Source: an uncultured Colwellia sp. | GTDB lineage: Bacteria; Pseudomonadota; Gammaproteobacteria; Enterobacterales; Alteromonadaceae | Assembly (NCBI GenBank): GCA_913058395.1 | Contig: CAJXQI010000002.1 | Location: forward strand, 64,001-128,000 | Length of the DNA: 64,000 nt | Direction: 5' to 3' | Part shown: one piece after another, positions 1 through 10,200 of the stretch | Layout: every line of letters starts with the position of its first letter | Position numbering within the stretch: position 1 is the first letter of the stretch | Made by a program: the position numbers and the translations under genes | The notes under the pieces: generated by a model | Seen by the model: only the letters and a program-made list of their open reading frames with translations | Databases searched by the model: none | Told to the model about the DNA's origin: nothing

Positions 1-300
1 TTCTGAACGTTCACCTACACCTCTAATTTGCAAATATTTAGGACGAGAAGTACCGCCAGAGAAATTGAGATTTGCAACGCTACTAATCAACTCTTCGAAA
101 TGCTGAATAGCTTGATCATCAATTTTTTGCTGGTCAATAACGGCAATACTAGTAGGAACTTGAGCTAAAGACTGTTTAGTAAAGCTTGAACTTACAGTGA
201 TATGCTCAAGCTCATCTGCGGTATTGTTTTGTGAAAAGCTGTTAAAAGACGCTAAGTAGGTGGTAATTGCTATTGAAATAGCAGATTTAGAAATTTTCAT
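1..300 (-). CDS. TonB-dependent outer-membrane receptor, N-terminal part (cut by window edge)
   Basis: Only the first 100 codons lie in the window; the gene continues past position 1. The start is the ATG at 298-300. Residues 1 to about 23 form a signal peptide, followed by a plug-domain start: an E-H-I-T-V-S-S segment typical of the region after the TonB box, V-P-T-S-I-A-V-I-D, and L-Q-I-R-G-V-G-E-R near the break. These are standard plug motifs of TonB-dependent receptors, which import scarce ligands across the outer membrane using TonB-ExbBD energy. A TPP riboswitch lies about 155 nt upstream on the same strand, so the likely ligand is thiamin or a thiamin precursor. The ligand is inferred from the riboswitch, because the barrel is not visible here. 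Confidence 0.88.
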   Translation of the reverse strand, partial: MKISKSAISIAITTYLASFNSFSQNNTADELEHITVSSSFTKQSLAQVPTSIAVIDQQKIDDQAIQHFEELISSVANLNFSGGTSRPKYLQIRGVGERSE

Positions 301-454
301 TATGATCTCATAAATTCGGTCAAGAATACGTTATGGGATCCGGCATGGAGAAGTTAGATAGCTGTTCACTGGCAAACTGTAGAATTAGCATTGTCTGCAT
401 AGCATACGCTAAACGGCAAAATGCAATTTTACAGAATGGTATGCGATTAGCGTA

Positions 455-564
455 ACCATTCCTACGCCGGTACTATCCGGTTCAGGTTCTAAGGGTTCGC
501 TATGTCATCAACAACAGCGCATCTCAGCCATTAAATCGTCTTCGATTCTCAGGCACCCCTTGGT
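455..564 (-). ncRNA. TPP riboswitch (THI element)
   Basis: Read on the minus strand, this stretch carries the THI-box landmarks in order: GGGGTGCC, then CTGAGA, a variable stem, ACCCTTAGAACCTGAACCGG, then GATAGTACCGGCGTAGGAA. The ends can close as P1 (ACCA at 561-564 with TGGT at 455-458). It lies in the leader of the TonB-dependent receptor gene starting at 300. By family knowledge, TPP binding lowers expression, so the receptor should be made when thiamin is scarce. The expression platform (roughly 301-454) was not resolved. Confidence 0.93.
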
Positions 565-580
565 TTCGGTGTGCATACTA

Positions 581-609
581 ACAATATTTATTTAAAAGTA
601 CAGCGTAAA
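581..609 (-). promoter_or_regulatory. Candidate sigma-70 promoter of the TPP-controlled receptor
   Basis: On the minus strand a -35-like TTTACG (604-609) and a -10-like TATTGT (581-586) are separated by exactly 17 nt. Transcription would start near 574, about 10 nt before the riboswitch. Match quality is moderate; position is the main support. Confidence 0.45.
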
Positions 610-680
610 CATTTAATTTTACGCTATAAGTTATATTTGGTTTTTAGATTAAGATTTTAATTGCTTATTAAGCGTTAAGA

Positions 681-1049
681 CTATTTAGGATTTAGCATAC
701 GCCCTAATGGCTGACCGCCAACTAAGTGCATATGGATGTGGTAAACCTCTTGGCCGCCGTGCTTATTACAGTTCATGATCAAACGATAACCATCTTCTGC
801 AATGCCCTCTTCTTTGGCTAGCTTTCTCGCTACTGTAAACATACGACCCATGGTGAGTTCGTCTTCTTCTTCAATATCATTAACCGTTGGAATAAGTTTA
901 TTCGGTACAATCAAAATATGACTTTTCGCTTGCGGGGTAATATCACGAAAAGCACTTACAAGTTCATCTTGAAAAAGTAATGGTGCAGGGATTTCTTGGC
1001 GAATAATCTTGGAAAATATAGTTTCTTCTGGAGTGTTGTTATCAGCCAT
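681..1049 (-). CDS. hinT: HIT-family purine nucleoside phosphoramidase HinT
   Basis: A 122-residue cytosolic HIT-domain protein. The histidine triad H-I-H-M-H is at residues 104-108, following the conserved G-G-Q-E-V-Y, and the N-terminal half has the usual I-F-x-K-I-I and P-x-A-x-x-H-I-L-I-V-P pattern. HinT hydrolyses AMP-lysine and other nucleoside phosphoramidates; the middle histidine of the triad forms the nucleotidyl intermediate. Length matches the bacterial family. It is transcribed alone, with riboswitch-controlled DNA downstream and a converging-free gap upstream of the RND operon end. The ATG at 1047-1049 starts directly into the family N terminus. Confidence 0.93.
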   Translation of the reverse strand: MADNNTPEETIFSKIIRQEIPAPLLFQDELVSAFRDITPQAKSHILIVPNKLIPTVNDIEEEDELTMGRMFTVARKLAKEEGIAEDGYRLIMNCNKHGGQEVYHIHMHLVGGQPLGRMLNPK

Positions 1050-1155
1050 GGTTAGCCTTTATGCGAGAATAGTATTTGCTTGCTAGTTTAACGATTGTTA
1101 AGCGAATGACAACGAAAAATGCCATTCGCTTTAATTAGACTCCTAAAAAAGTAGG

Positions 1156-4100
1156 TTAGCTTAGTTGAGTGACTAACTTGTTCTTGCCACGGGTTGTTAA
1201 GTTCTTAACGTCTTCAACTAATAAGTAATTTACTGGCACTAATATCAAGGTGATAAAAGTCGCGAAGATAATACCAAAGCCAAGCGATACCGCCATTGGT
1301 ATCAAGAACTGTGCTTGTGTCGCTTTTTCAAACAATAGTGGCATTAAACCAATAAAGGTGGTTAATGAAGTTAGCATTACCGGACGAAAACGCGACTGTG
1401 CCGCAATTAATACGGCATCAAACACTTTCTCTCCCGCCCGAACTTTACCATTAATAAAATCCACCAATACCAAGCTGTCATTTACCACTACGCCAATAAG
1501 CGCCATCAAACCAAGTAAACTCATAATAGTTAAGTCCATACCCATGATCCAATGACCAATAATGGCTCCTATCGCGCCAAATGGAATAACTGACATAACA
1601 ATTATCGGTTGTAAGTAAGATTTAAATGGTATTGCTAATAAACAGTAAATAATAAAGAAAACAAATACTAAGCCCCAAGCAAGGCTATTAAAAGAGTCAG
1701 CTTGCTCACGCGCTTCCCCTTCTAAGGTATAAGACACCCCCGGATACTTACTCATTAACTCGGTCAAAAACTGATTTAAATCGGCATTGAGCGTAGTCAT
1801 ATTAGTCGCGTTCTTATCAACATCAGCTGTGACATTAACCGTTCTGTACCTATCTATCCGTTTGATCGCTGACGGACTTTTACCAGGTTTTAATGTTGCG
1901 ACATGTGATAATGGTACTTTTCCACCTGTTGGCGTATTAATTAACATATCATTTAGCTTGGCAATTGATTGTCGTTCAGACAAAGGAAAGCGCAGCATAA
2001 CACGCACGTCATCTCGTCCACGTTGAATACGTTGAATTTGTGAGCCAAAATAGGCATCTCGTACCTGCCGCGTTATCCATGAATTACTCATTCCCATGGC
2101 ATAACCTTGCTCGGTCAGTTCTATTTGTAATTCTTCTTTACCATCAGACAAACTATCAGCAATTTCAAAGGCCGTTGGATAAGTTCGTATACGTGCTTTT
2201 ACTTCGCTAGCCACTTGCTCTAAGGTTTGTAAATCAGTTGCGGATAACTGAATATCAATAGGATCGCCACCACGACCAAATTCAGCCCTAAAAGTTAAAT
2301 TCTCAGCGCCAGGTAATGGTCCTATCAATTCTCGCCATTCTTTAACAAGTTGTGCGGTACCTATACCAGATTCATTTTGATCAGCAGGTAGTATTTCAAA
2401 GCGTACTCGGCCTTTTTCTTGGCTAGTGATCGCTAAGGTATTCAAAATAATACTGTCACCCTTATCGTCACGATACTTATCTTGCAAGGTTTTCGCCGCA
2501 TTAGACATTTTTTCAACATAAGCATCAACGACATCAAAACTGGTTCCAACCGGCATAGTGACGTTGCCACGAGCAGTTTCACTGGCAATACGAGGGAAGA
2601 AAACAAAGCGTGTCCAACCACTGGTAATGAAAGCTAAAATTAAAATGAATACGCCAACAAATAAGGCAATAGTGGTTAAACGGTTACGAATAGCTAATGA
2701 TAATAACGGCTTGTAATAACGTAAAATTGACGCTTCAAAGCCATCAGCAAAACGTTGCTGCCAAGCACTGAACTTTGATTGTTTGGTCTTTTCACTACGC
2801 AAACGTAATGATTTTAAATGCGACGGTAAAACAAACTTTGATTCAATTAAACTAAATAAAAGCACCGGAATAACGATGACTGGAATTTGCGCAAATAGCG
2901 CCCCTCGTTGACCTTCAATAAAAGCTAACGGCATAAACGCCGCCACAGTTGTTAAAATGCCGAAGGTAACCGGTGTTGCAACTTCTTCTGTGCCCTTAAT
3001 TGCTGCTTCTATGCCGCTTGATGCGGTTTGGGTATGACGATAGATGTTTTCTCCGGTAACAATAGCATCATCAACCACTATGCCCAGTACTAATATAAAA
3101 CCAAATAAGCTCATGATATTGATTGAAATATCAAAAAATGGCATAACAATAAATGCCCCCATGAAACTGACAGGAATACCAATAGAAACCCAAAAAGCAA
3201 TTGACGGACGTAGGAACAAAGTCAGCAATATCAAGACTAAGAAACCACCTTGTAAGGCATTAGTTATCAATGTATTTAAACGGCTTTTTACGATTTCAGA
3301 GTCATCATCCCAATAACTTAAAACAAAACCTTCAGGTAGTGTATCTTGACGTTCATCAATGTAATTTTTTACTGCGTCAGCAACATCTATTGCACTTTGG
3401 CTACCAATACGAAAAACATCAATTAAGGCACCTTGTTGACCATTAAAGCGAGCTCTTAATGGTGTTTCTTCAAAGCCATCATTTACCTGAGCGATATCTT
3501 CAAGATATAAAAAAGTACCATCAGTATTGGTTTTTATTACCACTTTCTCAAATTCATCTTTGCGGTAAGCTTGGCCAATATTACGTACTAAAACATCACC
3601 ACCATCGGTGCGAACATTACCGGCAGAAATATCAACCGAGCTATTACTAATGGCTGAAGATATTTCAGAAAGTGTTAATTGATACTGTTCAAGCTTACTT
3701 TGGTTAACATCAATACTGATTTCATAATCACGCACCGCATCAAGTGCTACTTGAGTAACTTGTGGTAAGCGCAATAAGTCGTCACGTACTTGTTCGGCAA
3801 ATTCGCGAATTTCTTTTTCGCCATAGTCAGAGGCGATAGTGACTGAAATAACATCACGAATACGCTGAGCAATGGCAATTACTGGTTTCTCAGCATCGAC
3901 TGGAAAGGTGTTTATCGCATCAACTCGGCTTTTGATATCAGCCAATAAGTCACGCACATCAGTAGCAGCATCAGCCTCAATACGAACGGTTGCAGCCCCT
4001 TCCACTGAGGTACTGGTAATTTTTTCAATGCCTTGTAAGTCTTGTACAGCCTCTTCAATACGAATTGCGACACCTTGCTCAGCATCTTCAGGCGTAGAGC

Positions 4101-4254
4101 CTCGTAATGCTACGGTAACATTAACAATTTCAGACTCGAATGATGGAAATACCTCTAACGGAATACTGCTTTTAATGGAAAATACGCCAGCCAATAAAAT
4201 GGTGATCATTAATAAATTAGCGGCGACATGATTTTTAGCAAACCAAGCGATCAT
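1156..4254 (-). CDS. RND-family efflux pump, inner-membrane permease subunit
   Basis: A 1032-residue resistance-nodulation-division permease of the AcrB/MexB superfamily. It has the internal duplication of the family: an N-terminal helix (residues 10-30), a large periplasmic porter loop, a block of helices with V-V-D-D-A at about residues 390-396 (the acidic pair of the proton relay), then a second copy ending in C-terminal helices with G-V-V-V-N-D-S-L-V-L-V-D-F. The pump would use proton influx to drive export from periplasm or inner leaflet through a TolC-type channel. Its first codon overlaps the adaptor stop by 4 nt (ATGA), so it is the third gene of a coupled operon. The substrate cannot be told from sequence; it is closer to the generic hydrophobic-compound group than to the CusA metal group. 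Confidence 0.93.
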   Translation of the reverse strand: MIAWFAKNHVAANLLMITILLAGVFSIKSSIPLEVFPSFESEIVNVTVALRGSTPEDAEQGVAIRIEEAVQDLQGIEKITSTSVEGAATVRIEADAATDVRDLLADIKSRVDAINTFPVDAEKPVIAIAQRIRDVISVTIASDYGEKEIREFAEQVRDDLLRLPQVTQVALDAVRDYEISIDVNQSKLEQYQLTLSEISSAISNSSVDISAGNVRTDGGDVLVRNIGQAYRKDEFEKVVIKTNTDGTFLYLEDIAQVNDGFEETPLRARFNGQQGALIDVFRIGSQSAIDVADAVKNYIDERQDTLPEGFVLSYWDDDSEIVKSRLNTLITNALQGGFLVLILLTLFLRPSIAFWVSIGIPVSFMGAFIVMPFFDISINIMSLFGFILVLGIVVDDAIVTGENIYRHTQTASSGIEAAIKGTEEVATPVTFGILTTVAAFMPLAFIEGQRGALFAQIPVIVIPVLLFSLIESKFVLPSHLKSLRLRSEKTKQSKFSAWQQRFADGFEASILRYYKPLLSLAIRNRLTTIALFVGVFILILAFITSGWTRFVFFPRIASETARGNVTMPVGTSFDVVDAYVEKMSNAAKTLQDKYRDDKGDSIILNTLAITSQEKGRVRFEILPADQNESGIGTAQLVKEWRELIGPLPGAENLTFRAEFGRGGDPIDIQLSATDLQTLEQVASEVKARIRTYPTAFEIADSLSDGKEELQIELTEQGYAMGMSNSWITRQVRDAYFGSQIQRIQRGRDDVRVMLRFPLSERQSIAKLNDMLINTPTGGKVPLSHVATLKPGKSPSAIKRIDRYRTVNVTADVDKNATNMTTLNADLNQFLTELMSKYPGVSYTLEGEAREQADSFNSLAWGLVFVFFIIYCLLAIPFKSYLQPIIVMSVIPFGAIGAIIGHWIMGMDLTIMSLLGLMALIGVVVNDSLVLVDFINGKVRAGEKVFDAVLIAAQSRFRPVMLTSLTTFIGLMPLLFEKATQAQFLIPMAVSLGFGIIFATFITLILVPVNYLLVEDVKNLTTRGKNKLVTQLS

Positions 4255-5585
4255 GACTCAACTCCTTTACTGCTAGTCGTTTGCGATGATTTTTCTTGGT
4301 CTGCATTTAGTGGCTTACGTGATTCACCTTGCTTGCCATTTTTGCGGGCTTTATTTTCGCCTTTCTTTATATCTTTCTTAGAGCCCTTTTGACCCGAGGC
4401 TTGCATGTTTACCGCTTTACCATCCATGCTGCTAATACTAACAATGGTGCCTGATGTCACTTGCCCTAACGGTGTCAAAACTAATAACTGTTGTGCTTCT
4501 AAGCCATCTTTTATTACCGCTACATCATCATTTTGCCAAGCAATGGTAATATTTTTCCGCTTAAGTATATTGCCTTCAACAATATAGACATAGCTGCCCT
4601 GATAAATGGCTTTATTAGGAATAGTTAGTACTTTTTCAATGACTTTACCCTTGATTTCAGCGCTAACATATTGGCCAATTTTAAGTGGTAAACCACCATT
4701 TTCATTTTTACCGTAGGGATCATCAATTTGTGCGACAACAAATAACTGTTGTGAGTCTTGATCAAATGCACCTTCAGTACGAACAACTTTGCCATACCAA
4801 CTTTGGCGTACCGATAAATCTGAGTGAATGGTAACCGCTGGTTGCTGATTAACACTTTCATCTTGAAAACGACTATTTTCAGGTAATACCATGTAAGGTA
4901 AATCTTTATTTTTCAGTGGTAAGCGAATTTCGACATAATCAACCGCATAAATTTCAGCAAGCTCTGTACCTACACTAACCACTTGCCCAACATCTACTGA
5001 TTTGCTTAATATTCTGCCAGTATATGGCGCAACAATATTGCTGCGCTCTAATGCTAATTCCGCTTTTGCTAAACCCGCTTCGGCTGAATAAACCGTTGCT
5101 TGTGCTGCTAAAAGCTGAGGTTTCCGTAATACTAAATCTGGTGCATCTTCACTGTTACCTAAGCGTTGCCAATCTTGCTTTGCTTGTTCTACACGCGCTT
5201 GCTCTTCACTTAAGCTTTGCTTGGCACCGAATAAGCTTGCTTGAGAAATTTTTACTTCTGCTAGCAAGTCACGTTGATCCAATTGTACTAGCACATCGCC
5301 CTGTTCAAAAAAGCCACCTTCACGAAACTTAGGGCTAATATTGATAATTTGCCCTGAAACCTGTGGCAACAATATACTTTGCGTGCGAGGTTTAATCGTA
5401 CCGTAGCTACTAATAGTTACAGCAAGGTCCGCACGAGTAAGCTTTTGTACTTGTACATTCAATTGCGGTGCAGTGCTTGGACGCCCACGTTTTGTTGATG
5501 GCGGGTTACTACTAACAATATAAGCCGCAAATACCAGTGAAGATAAAACAATAACAGGAAGAATTTTTTTTATTTTAGGTGACAT
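4251..5585 (-). CDS. RND efflux periplasmic adaptor (membrane fusion protein)
   Basis: A 444-residue HlyD/AcrA-type adaptor. Order: an N-terminal membrane anchor (residues 8-25), a lipoyl half-motif around residues 70-100 (V-S-G-Q-I-I-N-I-S, F-x-Q-G-D-V-L-V-Q-L-D), an alpha-helical hairpin (about 105-175), the second lipoyl half (I-V-A-P-Y-T-G-R-I), then beta-barrel and membrane-proximal domains. It bridges the permease and the outer-membrane channel. The last 55 or so residues form a very charged, Lys/Gly/Ser/Gln-rich tail that is not part of the usual fold. The start overlaps the stop of the upstream outer-membrane gene by 1 nt; the stop overlaps the permease start by 4 nt. Confidence 0.92.
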   Translation of the reverse strand: MSPKIKKILPVIVLSSLVFAAYIVSSNPPSTKRGRPSTAPQLNVQVQKLTRADLAVTISSYGTIKPRTQSILLPQVSGQIINISPKFREGGFFEQGDVLVQLDQRDLLAEVKISQASLFGAKQSLSEEQARVEQAKQDWQRLGNSEDAPDLVLRKPQLLAAQATVYSAEAGLAKAELALERSNIVAPYTGRILSKSVDVGQVVSVGTELAEIYAVDYVEIRLPLKNKDLPYMVLPENSRFQDESVNQQPAVTIHSDLSVRQSWYGKVVRTEGAFDQDSQQLFVVAQIDDPYGKNENGGLPLKIGQYVSAEIKGKVIEKVLTIPNKAIYQGSYVYIVEGNILKRKNITIAWQNDDVAVIKDGLEAQQLLVLTPLGQVTSGTIVSISSMDGKAVNMQASGQKGSKKDIKKGENKARKNGKQGESRKPLNADQEKSSQTTSSKGVES

Positions 5586-7051
5586 TACTTTTCCAAACTT
5601 GTGCGGTTAGTTGATGATACAGACGCTATGCTTTCTGATTGGCTTATGGGGCTAAGATAGTCACCACCTAAAGCGCTATAAATTTCAATACGATTTTGTA
5701 ATAACTGATTAGTTAGTTGGATCACGGTAGTTTGCGCATCAAAAGAACGACGCTGTGATTCCAATACCGTGGTGTAGGTTACTAAGCCGCGTAGATATTG
5801 ATCGAAGGACAGTTTTTCTGCTGCCAAGGCATTTTCTTGCGCTTTACCATAGTAAACATAGCGCTTGGTTAATGACTCTCGTTCACTAATACTATTTTCA
5901 ACATCTGCAAAAGCTTGATAAACCTGTTGTAAGTATTGCTGTTCTTTTTGTTGAACAGTTAACTTGGCTTGCTGCTCTAATGATTCCAAGCGCCCCGCGT
6001 TAAACAATGGTGTGGTGATATTGCCTATTAACGACCAAGCAAATGAGCCACCGTCAAGTAAATCACTTAGCTCTGTGCCATTGTCGCTAACACTTGCATT
6101 CAGGTTAAAACTTGGGAAACGTTGTTTATGTGCAACCGCCAAACCAGCATCTAATGCCATTAATTCAAACCAACTTGCCTGAATATCGCTACGGCGCGCT
6201 AGCAACTGAGCCGGTATACCTAATTCAATATCGCTATCAATAAAAGGTAGGTTTTGCTTTGCTGTTTTCTGGGCGTAAGGGTAATCACCTAATAACAGTT
6301 CCAAAGTTCGGCTTTGTAGTTTTACCGTTTGCTCTTGTTGAGCAACTCTAGCAAGCTCCTGATTTACATTGTTTTTAGTTAAATAAACATCTAGAGCATC
6401 ATTCAAACCTAATTGATAAGATGATTGGATCATTGCAAGGTTGCGCTGTAAGTTTTCGGCACGTTCTTGATACAGCATAAGCAGTTGTTGTGCTTGCGTT
6501 AAATCAAACCAAGCTTTGCTAATATTGGTAACTAGGGTCAAAGTACTTTGTTGATAAGTAGCTTGTGCCGCAGCATAGTTTAAACGGCTTTGATTTTGCT
6601 CATCAGACAGTTTGCCCCACAAGTCAATTTCATAACGTAAATCGACGCTAATGTCGGCATCAGTTTGATAATTTACCGTACTAGCGGATACCTGCTTACG
6701 TCTTGAATTACCAATTGCCAGTGACAATTCAGGAAAATCAGTTGCTTCACTAACTTGCAAACGCTCTTTAGCGATTTCGAGATTGATACTGTCAGCACGT
6801 AATTGATAATTATGCGATAAAGCATATGCAATCATTTGTTCGAGCACGGGGTCATTAAAGCTTTTTAACCAGCCATCTACCACCGCACTTTGCTGACTAT
6901 TTTTTGTTTGCTCTGTTTGCCAAACATCTGGGCTATTCTGTGCTATGTTTATGCTAGGATTTTTTGACGACAAACCACTTGGCGCGCTACATGCACTGAG
7001 GACTGCGGTTAGTACAGCCATAGCAATAGCACTTCTATTTACTCTTAACAT
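5585..7051 (-). CDS. RND efflux outer-membrane channel, NodT/TolC-type lipoprotein
   Basis: A 488-residue OEP-family protein, first gene of the efflux operon. The preferred start is the ATG at 7049-7051: it has AAGGA 9 nt upstream and begins a lipoprotein signal peptide with the lipobox L-S-A-C at residues 18-21. An in-frame ATG at 7141 would add 30 Lys/Arg/Asn-rich residues before the signal and is less likely. Two long helical repeats and short outer-membrane beta segments follow (for example A-R-R-S-D-I-Q-A, typical of NodT proteins). It forms the exit duct of the tripartite pump. It overlaps the adaptor start by 1 nt, which implies translational coupling. Confidence 0.92.
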   Translation of the reverse strand: MLRVNRSAIAMAVLTAVLSACSAPSGLSSKNPSINIAQNSPDVWQTEQTKNSQQSAVVDGWLKSFNDPVLEQMIAYALSHNYQLRADSINLEIAKERLQVSEATDFPELSLAIGNSRRKQVSASTVNYQTDADISVDLRYEIDLWGKLSDEQNQSRLNYAAAQATYQQSTLTLVTNISKAWFDLTQAQQLLMLYQERAENLQRNLAMIQSSYQLGLNDALDVYLTKNNVNQELARVAQQEQTVKLQSRTLELLLGDYPYAQKTAKQNLPFIDSDIELGIPAQLLARRSDIQASWFELMALDAGLAVAHKQRFPSFNLNASVSDNGTELSDLLDGGSFAWSLIGNITTPLFNAGRLESLEQQAKLTVQQKEQQYLQQVYQAFADVENSISERESLTKRYVYYGKAQENALAAEKLSFDQYLRGLVTYTTVLESQRRSFDAQTTVIQLTNQLLQNRIEIYSALGGDYLSPISQSESIASVSSTNRTSLEK

Positions 7052-7287
7052 GCTGATTTTTCCTTGGCTAAACAGTTTTGCCTTGCCTAATTGCTTTTTT
7101 CGTTTGTTTTTATTACAACGAATGTTCAAATTTATACTCACTACACCACTACATCTCTGTTAACTATAATATTGTTCGCTATTAAGGCAAACAACGTTCT
7201 TTACACTGCTTTACATTGTTTTTGATTTACTGCGGTGAATGGTTATTTTTTTACGATTAATAGCAATTTCATTAATAAGAACAGCGA

Positions 7288-10200
7288 CTAATGAAAGTTT
7301 CTTGATTTACAGTCTAGTCCATTAATGCGATCAGTGAGATCGAACAAACGACCAGCAATAATGTGAATAACATCACCTTCTCGCTCAAGAATACCTGTCA
7401 CTTTTAATATTTTAGCGGTTAAAAAAGTAGTTTTTTGTGCATTCGCTGTCGCTTGCCATACCACGACATTACAATTCCCCGTATGATCTTCTAAGGTCAC
7501 AAAGGTCACACCTGATGCGGTACCAGGACTTTGGCGGCCAGTAACTAAGCCAATAACAGATACCACGGTTTGTCCGGTAATATTGACTAAGTCATGTGCT
7601 AAGGTATAACGGCCAATATAAGCTTGCTGCTCACTATCAGCTAATAGCAAAGCGATTGGATGTTGAGTCACACTCACGCCAGTACTCGCATAATCTTCAA
7701 TTAAGTTATCCATTGCGCTAGGTGTAAAACTAAACTCACTTTGTGCTGGCTGCTGTACTACGCTCTCGTTAGCTACTTGCCACAAAGGTAGACTGTGCTC
7801 TGAATCCATTAGTTGCCAACGCGCTTGGTAACGATTATCGGCTAATGATTGCAAAGCATTCGCACTAGCAAGCAGGTTGACATCATCACGCCTTAAGGCT
7901 TTTTTCATTAATGTAGCAAAGTCTTGATAGCCCTGCCTCGGCCTTTGCACAAGCAATTGCTGAGCACTTTTATCGGACAAACCTTTAACCATGTTCAAGC
8001 CTAACTGAATGGTGTAACTATTAGACTTTTCCTCGTAACGTATTTGATGCTCTAATAATGATTGATTAATGTCGATCTCATTAATGGTAATGCCATGTCG
8101 TTGTGCGTCTTGTATTAATTGTGATCGGGAATAAAAACCCATCGGGTAACTATTGAGTAAACCATTATAAAAAGCGGCAGGATAATAGTATTTGAGCCAA
8201 GCAGACACGTAAGCTAGCACAGCAAAGCTGGCAGAATGAGATTCAGGAAAGCCATACTCACCAAAACCACAAATTTGCTGATAAATACGTTCTGCAAAAC
8301 TCTCTTGGTAACCTCTGGCTTTCATTCCTGATATTAACTTGTTACGAAACTGGCTTAATTCGCCATTACGTTGCCATTTCGCCATTGCTCGGCGTAACTG
8401 ATCTGCCTCACCACCGCTAAAGCCTGCAGCAACCATGGCAATTTTGATCACTTGTTCTTGAAATATCGGCACACCAAGTGTTCGACTCAACACACTTTTA
8501 ATCGCCTCAGATGGATATTCCACGGGCTCAAGCCCTGCTCGACGGCGTAAATACGGGTGTACCATATCACCTTGAATCGGCCCAGGTCTTACAATGGCAA
8601 TTTGCACCACTAAGTCGTAGTAACATTCGGGTTTAAGCCGAGGCAACATACTCATTTGCGCGCGTGACTCTATTTGAAAGACGCCGACGGTATCTGCTTG
8701 CTGTAGCATTTTATAAACTTGTGGATCTTCAGGTAAACGGGTGATGTCAGCAATGGTCAGCTGTTGTTGATAATGTTGTTTAATATAACTAAACGCACGG
8801 CGAATTGCCGTTAACATGCCCAAAGCTAGCACATCAACTTTTAATAAACCTAAGGTTTCTAAGTCGCTTTTATCCCATTGAATAACCGTGCGTTCGGCCA
8901 TGGCGGCATTTTCTACTGGCACAAGCTCATATAACGGACCTGATGAAATAATAAAACCACCAACATGTTGCGATAAGTGTCGTGGAAAACCAATGATTTC
9001 ATCAACAAGTTGAATAAATAATTGTGCTTGATGGCTATCTTTGTTTAAGCCCAATTCAAACACTTGTTCACGCCAGCTAACTTCACTTTGGCGACGATTA
9101 ATATTTTTGATGAAAAAGCTCAGTTGTGTCTCATTAAAACCAAAAGCTTTACCAACTTCTCGAATAGCACTTTTTAATCGATAAGTGATCACAGTCGCTG
9201 CTAACGCAGCATGCTCACGCCCATATTTTTGATAAATATATTGAAAGATTTCTTCTCGGCGTTGGTGTTCAAAATCAACATCAATATCTGGTGGTTCGTT
9301 TCTTTCTTTCGAAATAAAACGCTCGAACAATACCGATATTTGTCTTGGGTCAACAGAGGTTATTTCTAAGCAATAACAGACAATAGAATTAGCGGCTGAG
9401 CCTCGTCCTTGATACAGTATTTTTTGTGACTTAGCGTACTGAACAATATCGTAAATGGTGAGAAAAAAGTACTCGTAGCCTTGTTCTTCAATAAGCACTA
9501 GTTCTTTATCAATAATTGCTTGAATATTACTCGCTATTCCATCACAAAAACGTAACGCGATACCTTTTATTACTAATTTTTTTAAATATTCAATGGCAGA
9601 AAAGCCTTTAGCAACAAGCTCTTTAGGGTATTCATATCGTAAACTCGATAAACAGAACTGACATTGGTTCGCTATTTCAATACTGGCAACAATATAGTCT
9701 TCTGGGTAAATTTTTAGTAATTTTTTTATCGGTCTGAAAGACTTTTCAGCATTTTGCTCAAGTAAAACCCCCATGTCTTTGAGCATTTTTCCATGTCGTA
9801 TTGTAGTTAATATATCTTGCAGTTTTTGCCGCTGAGCAACGTGCATTAAGACCCCACCACAGGCAACTATATTCAGCTGGAATTGCTTAGCCAAACGTTG
9901 ACAATGTTGTTTAAAAATAACTTCATTGCTATGTAAAAAACGTGTGTATGCTAATGACAATCGGGCTCGGTGATAACGTAATAATATCGTAATATCTTGC
10001 TGATCTTTTTCCAGTTCACCGCTAGGTAGCCAAAGCACAAAACAGTGTTTAATAGAGTGTAAATCCCAGTAAGTAAATTGATAATGACCTTTTTCACATC
10101 GCCTTCTTGCATTGGTGATAACACGGCATAACTCGGCATAACCCTGTCGGTTTGGTGCTAGTAATATAAGCTTTAGTCCATCTTCTAACTTAAAACTTGC

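Noticed and set aside
1250-4231. Several plus-strand ORFs of 60-120 codons opposite the RND permease
   Set aside because: All mirror conserved RND coding sequence; none has a plausible start signal or family resemblance.
7052-7141. N-terminal extension of the efflux outer-membrane protein from the ATG at 7141
   Set aside because: It would place 30 basic residues before a clean lipoprotein signal, and the internal ATG has the better SD.
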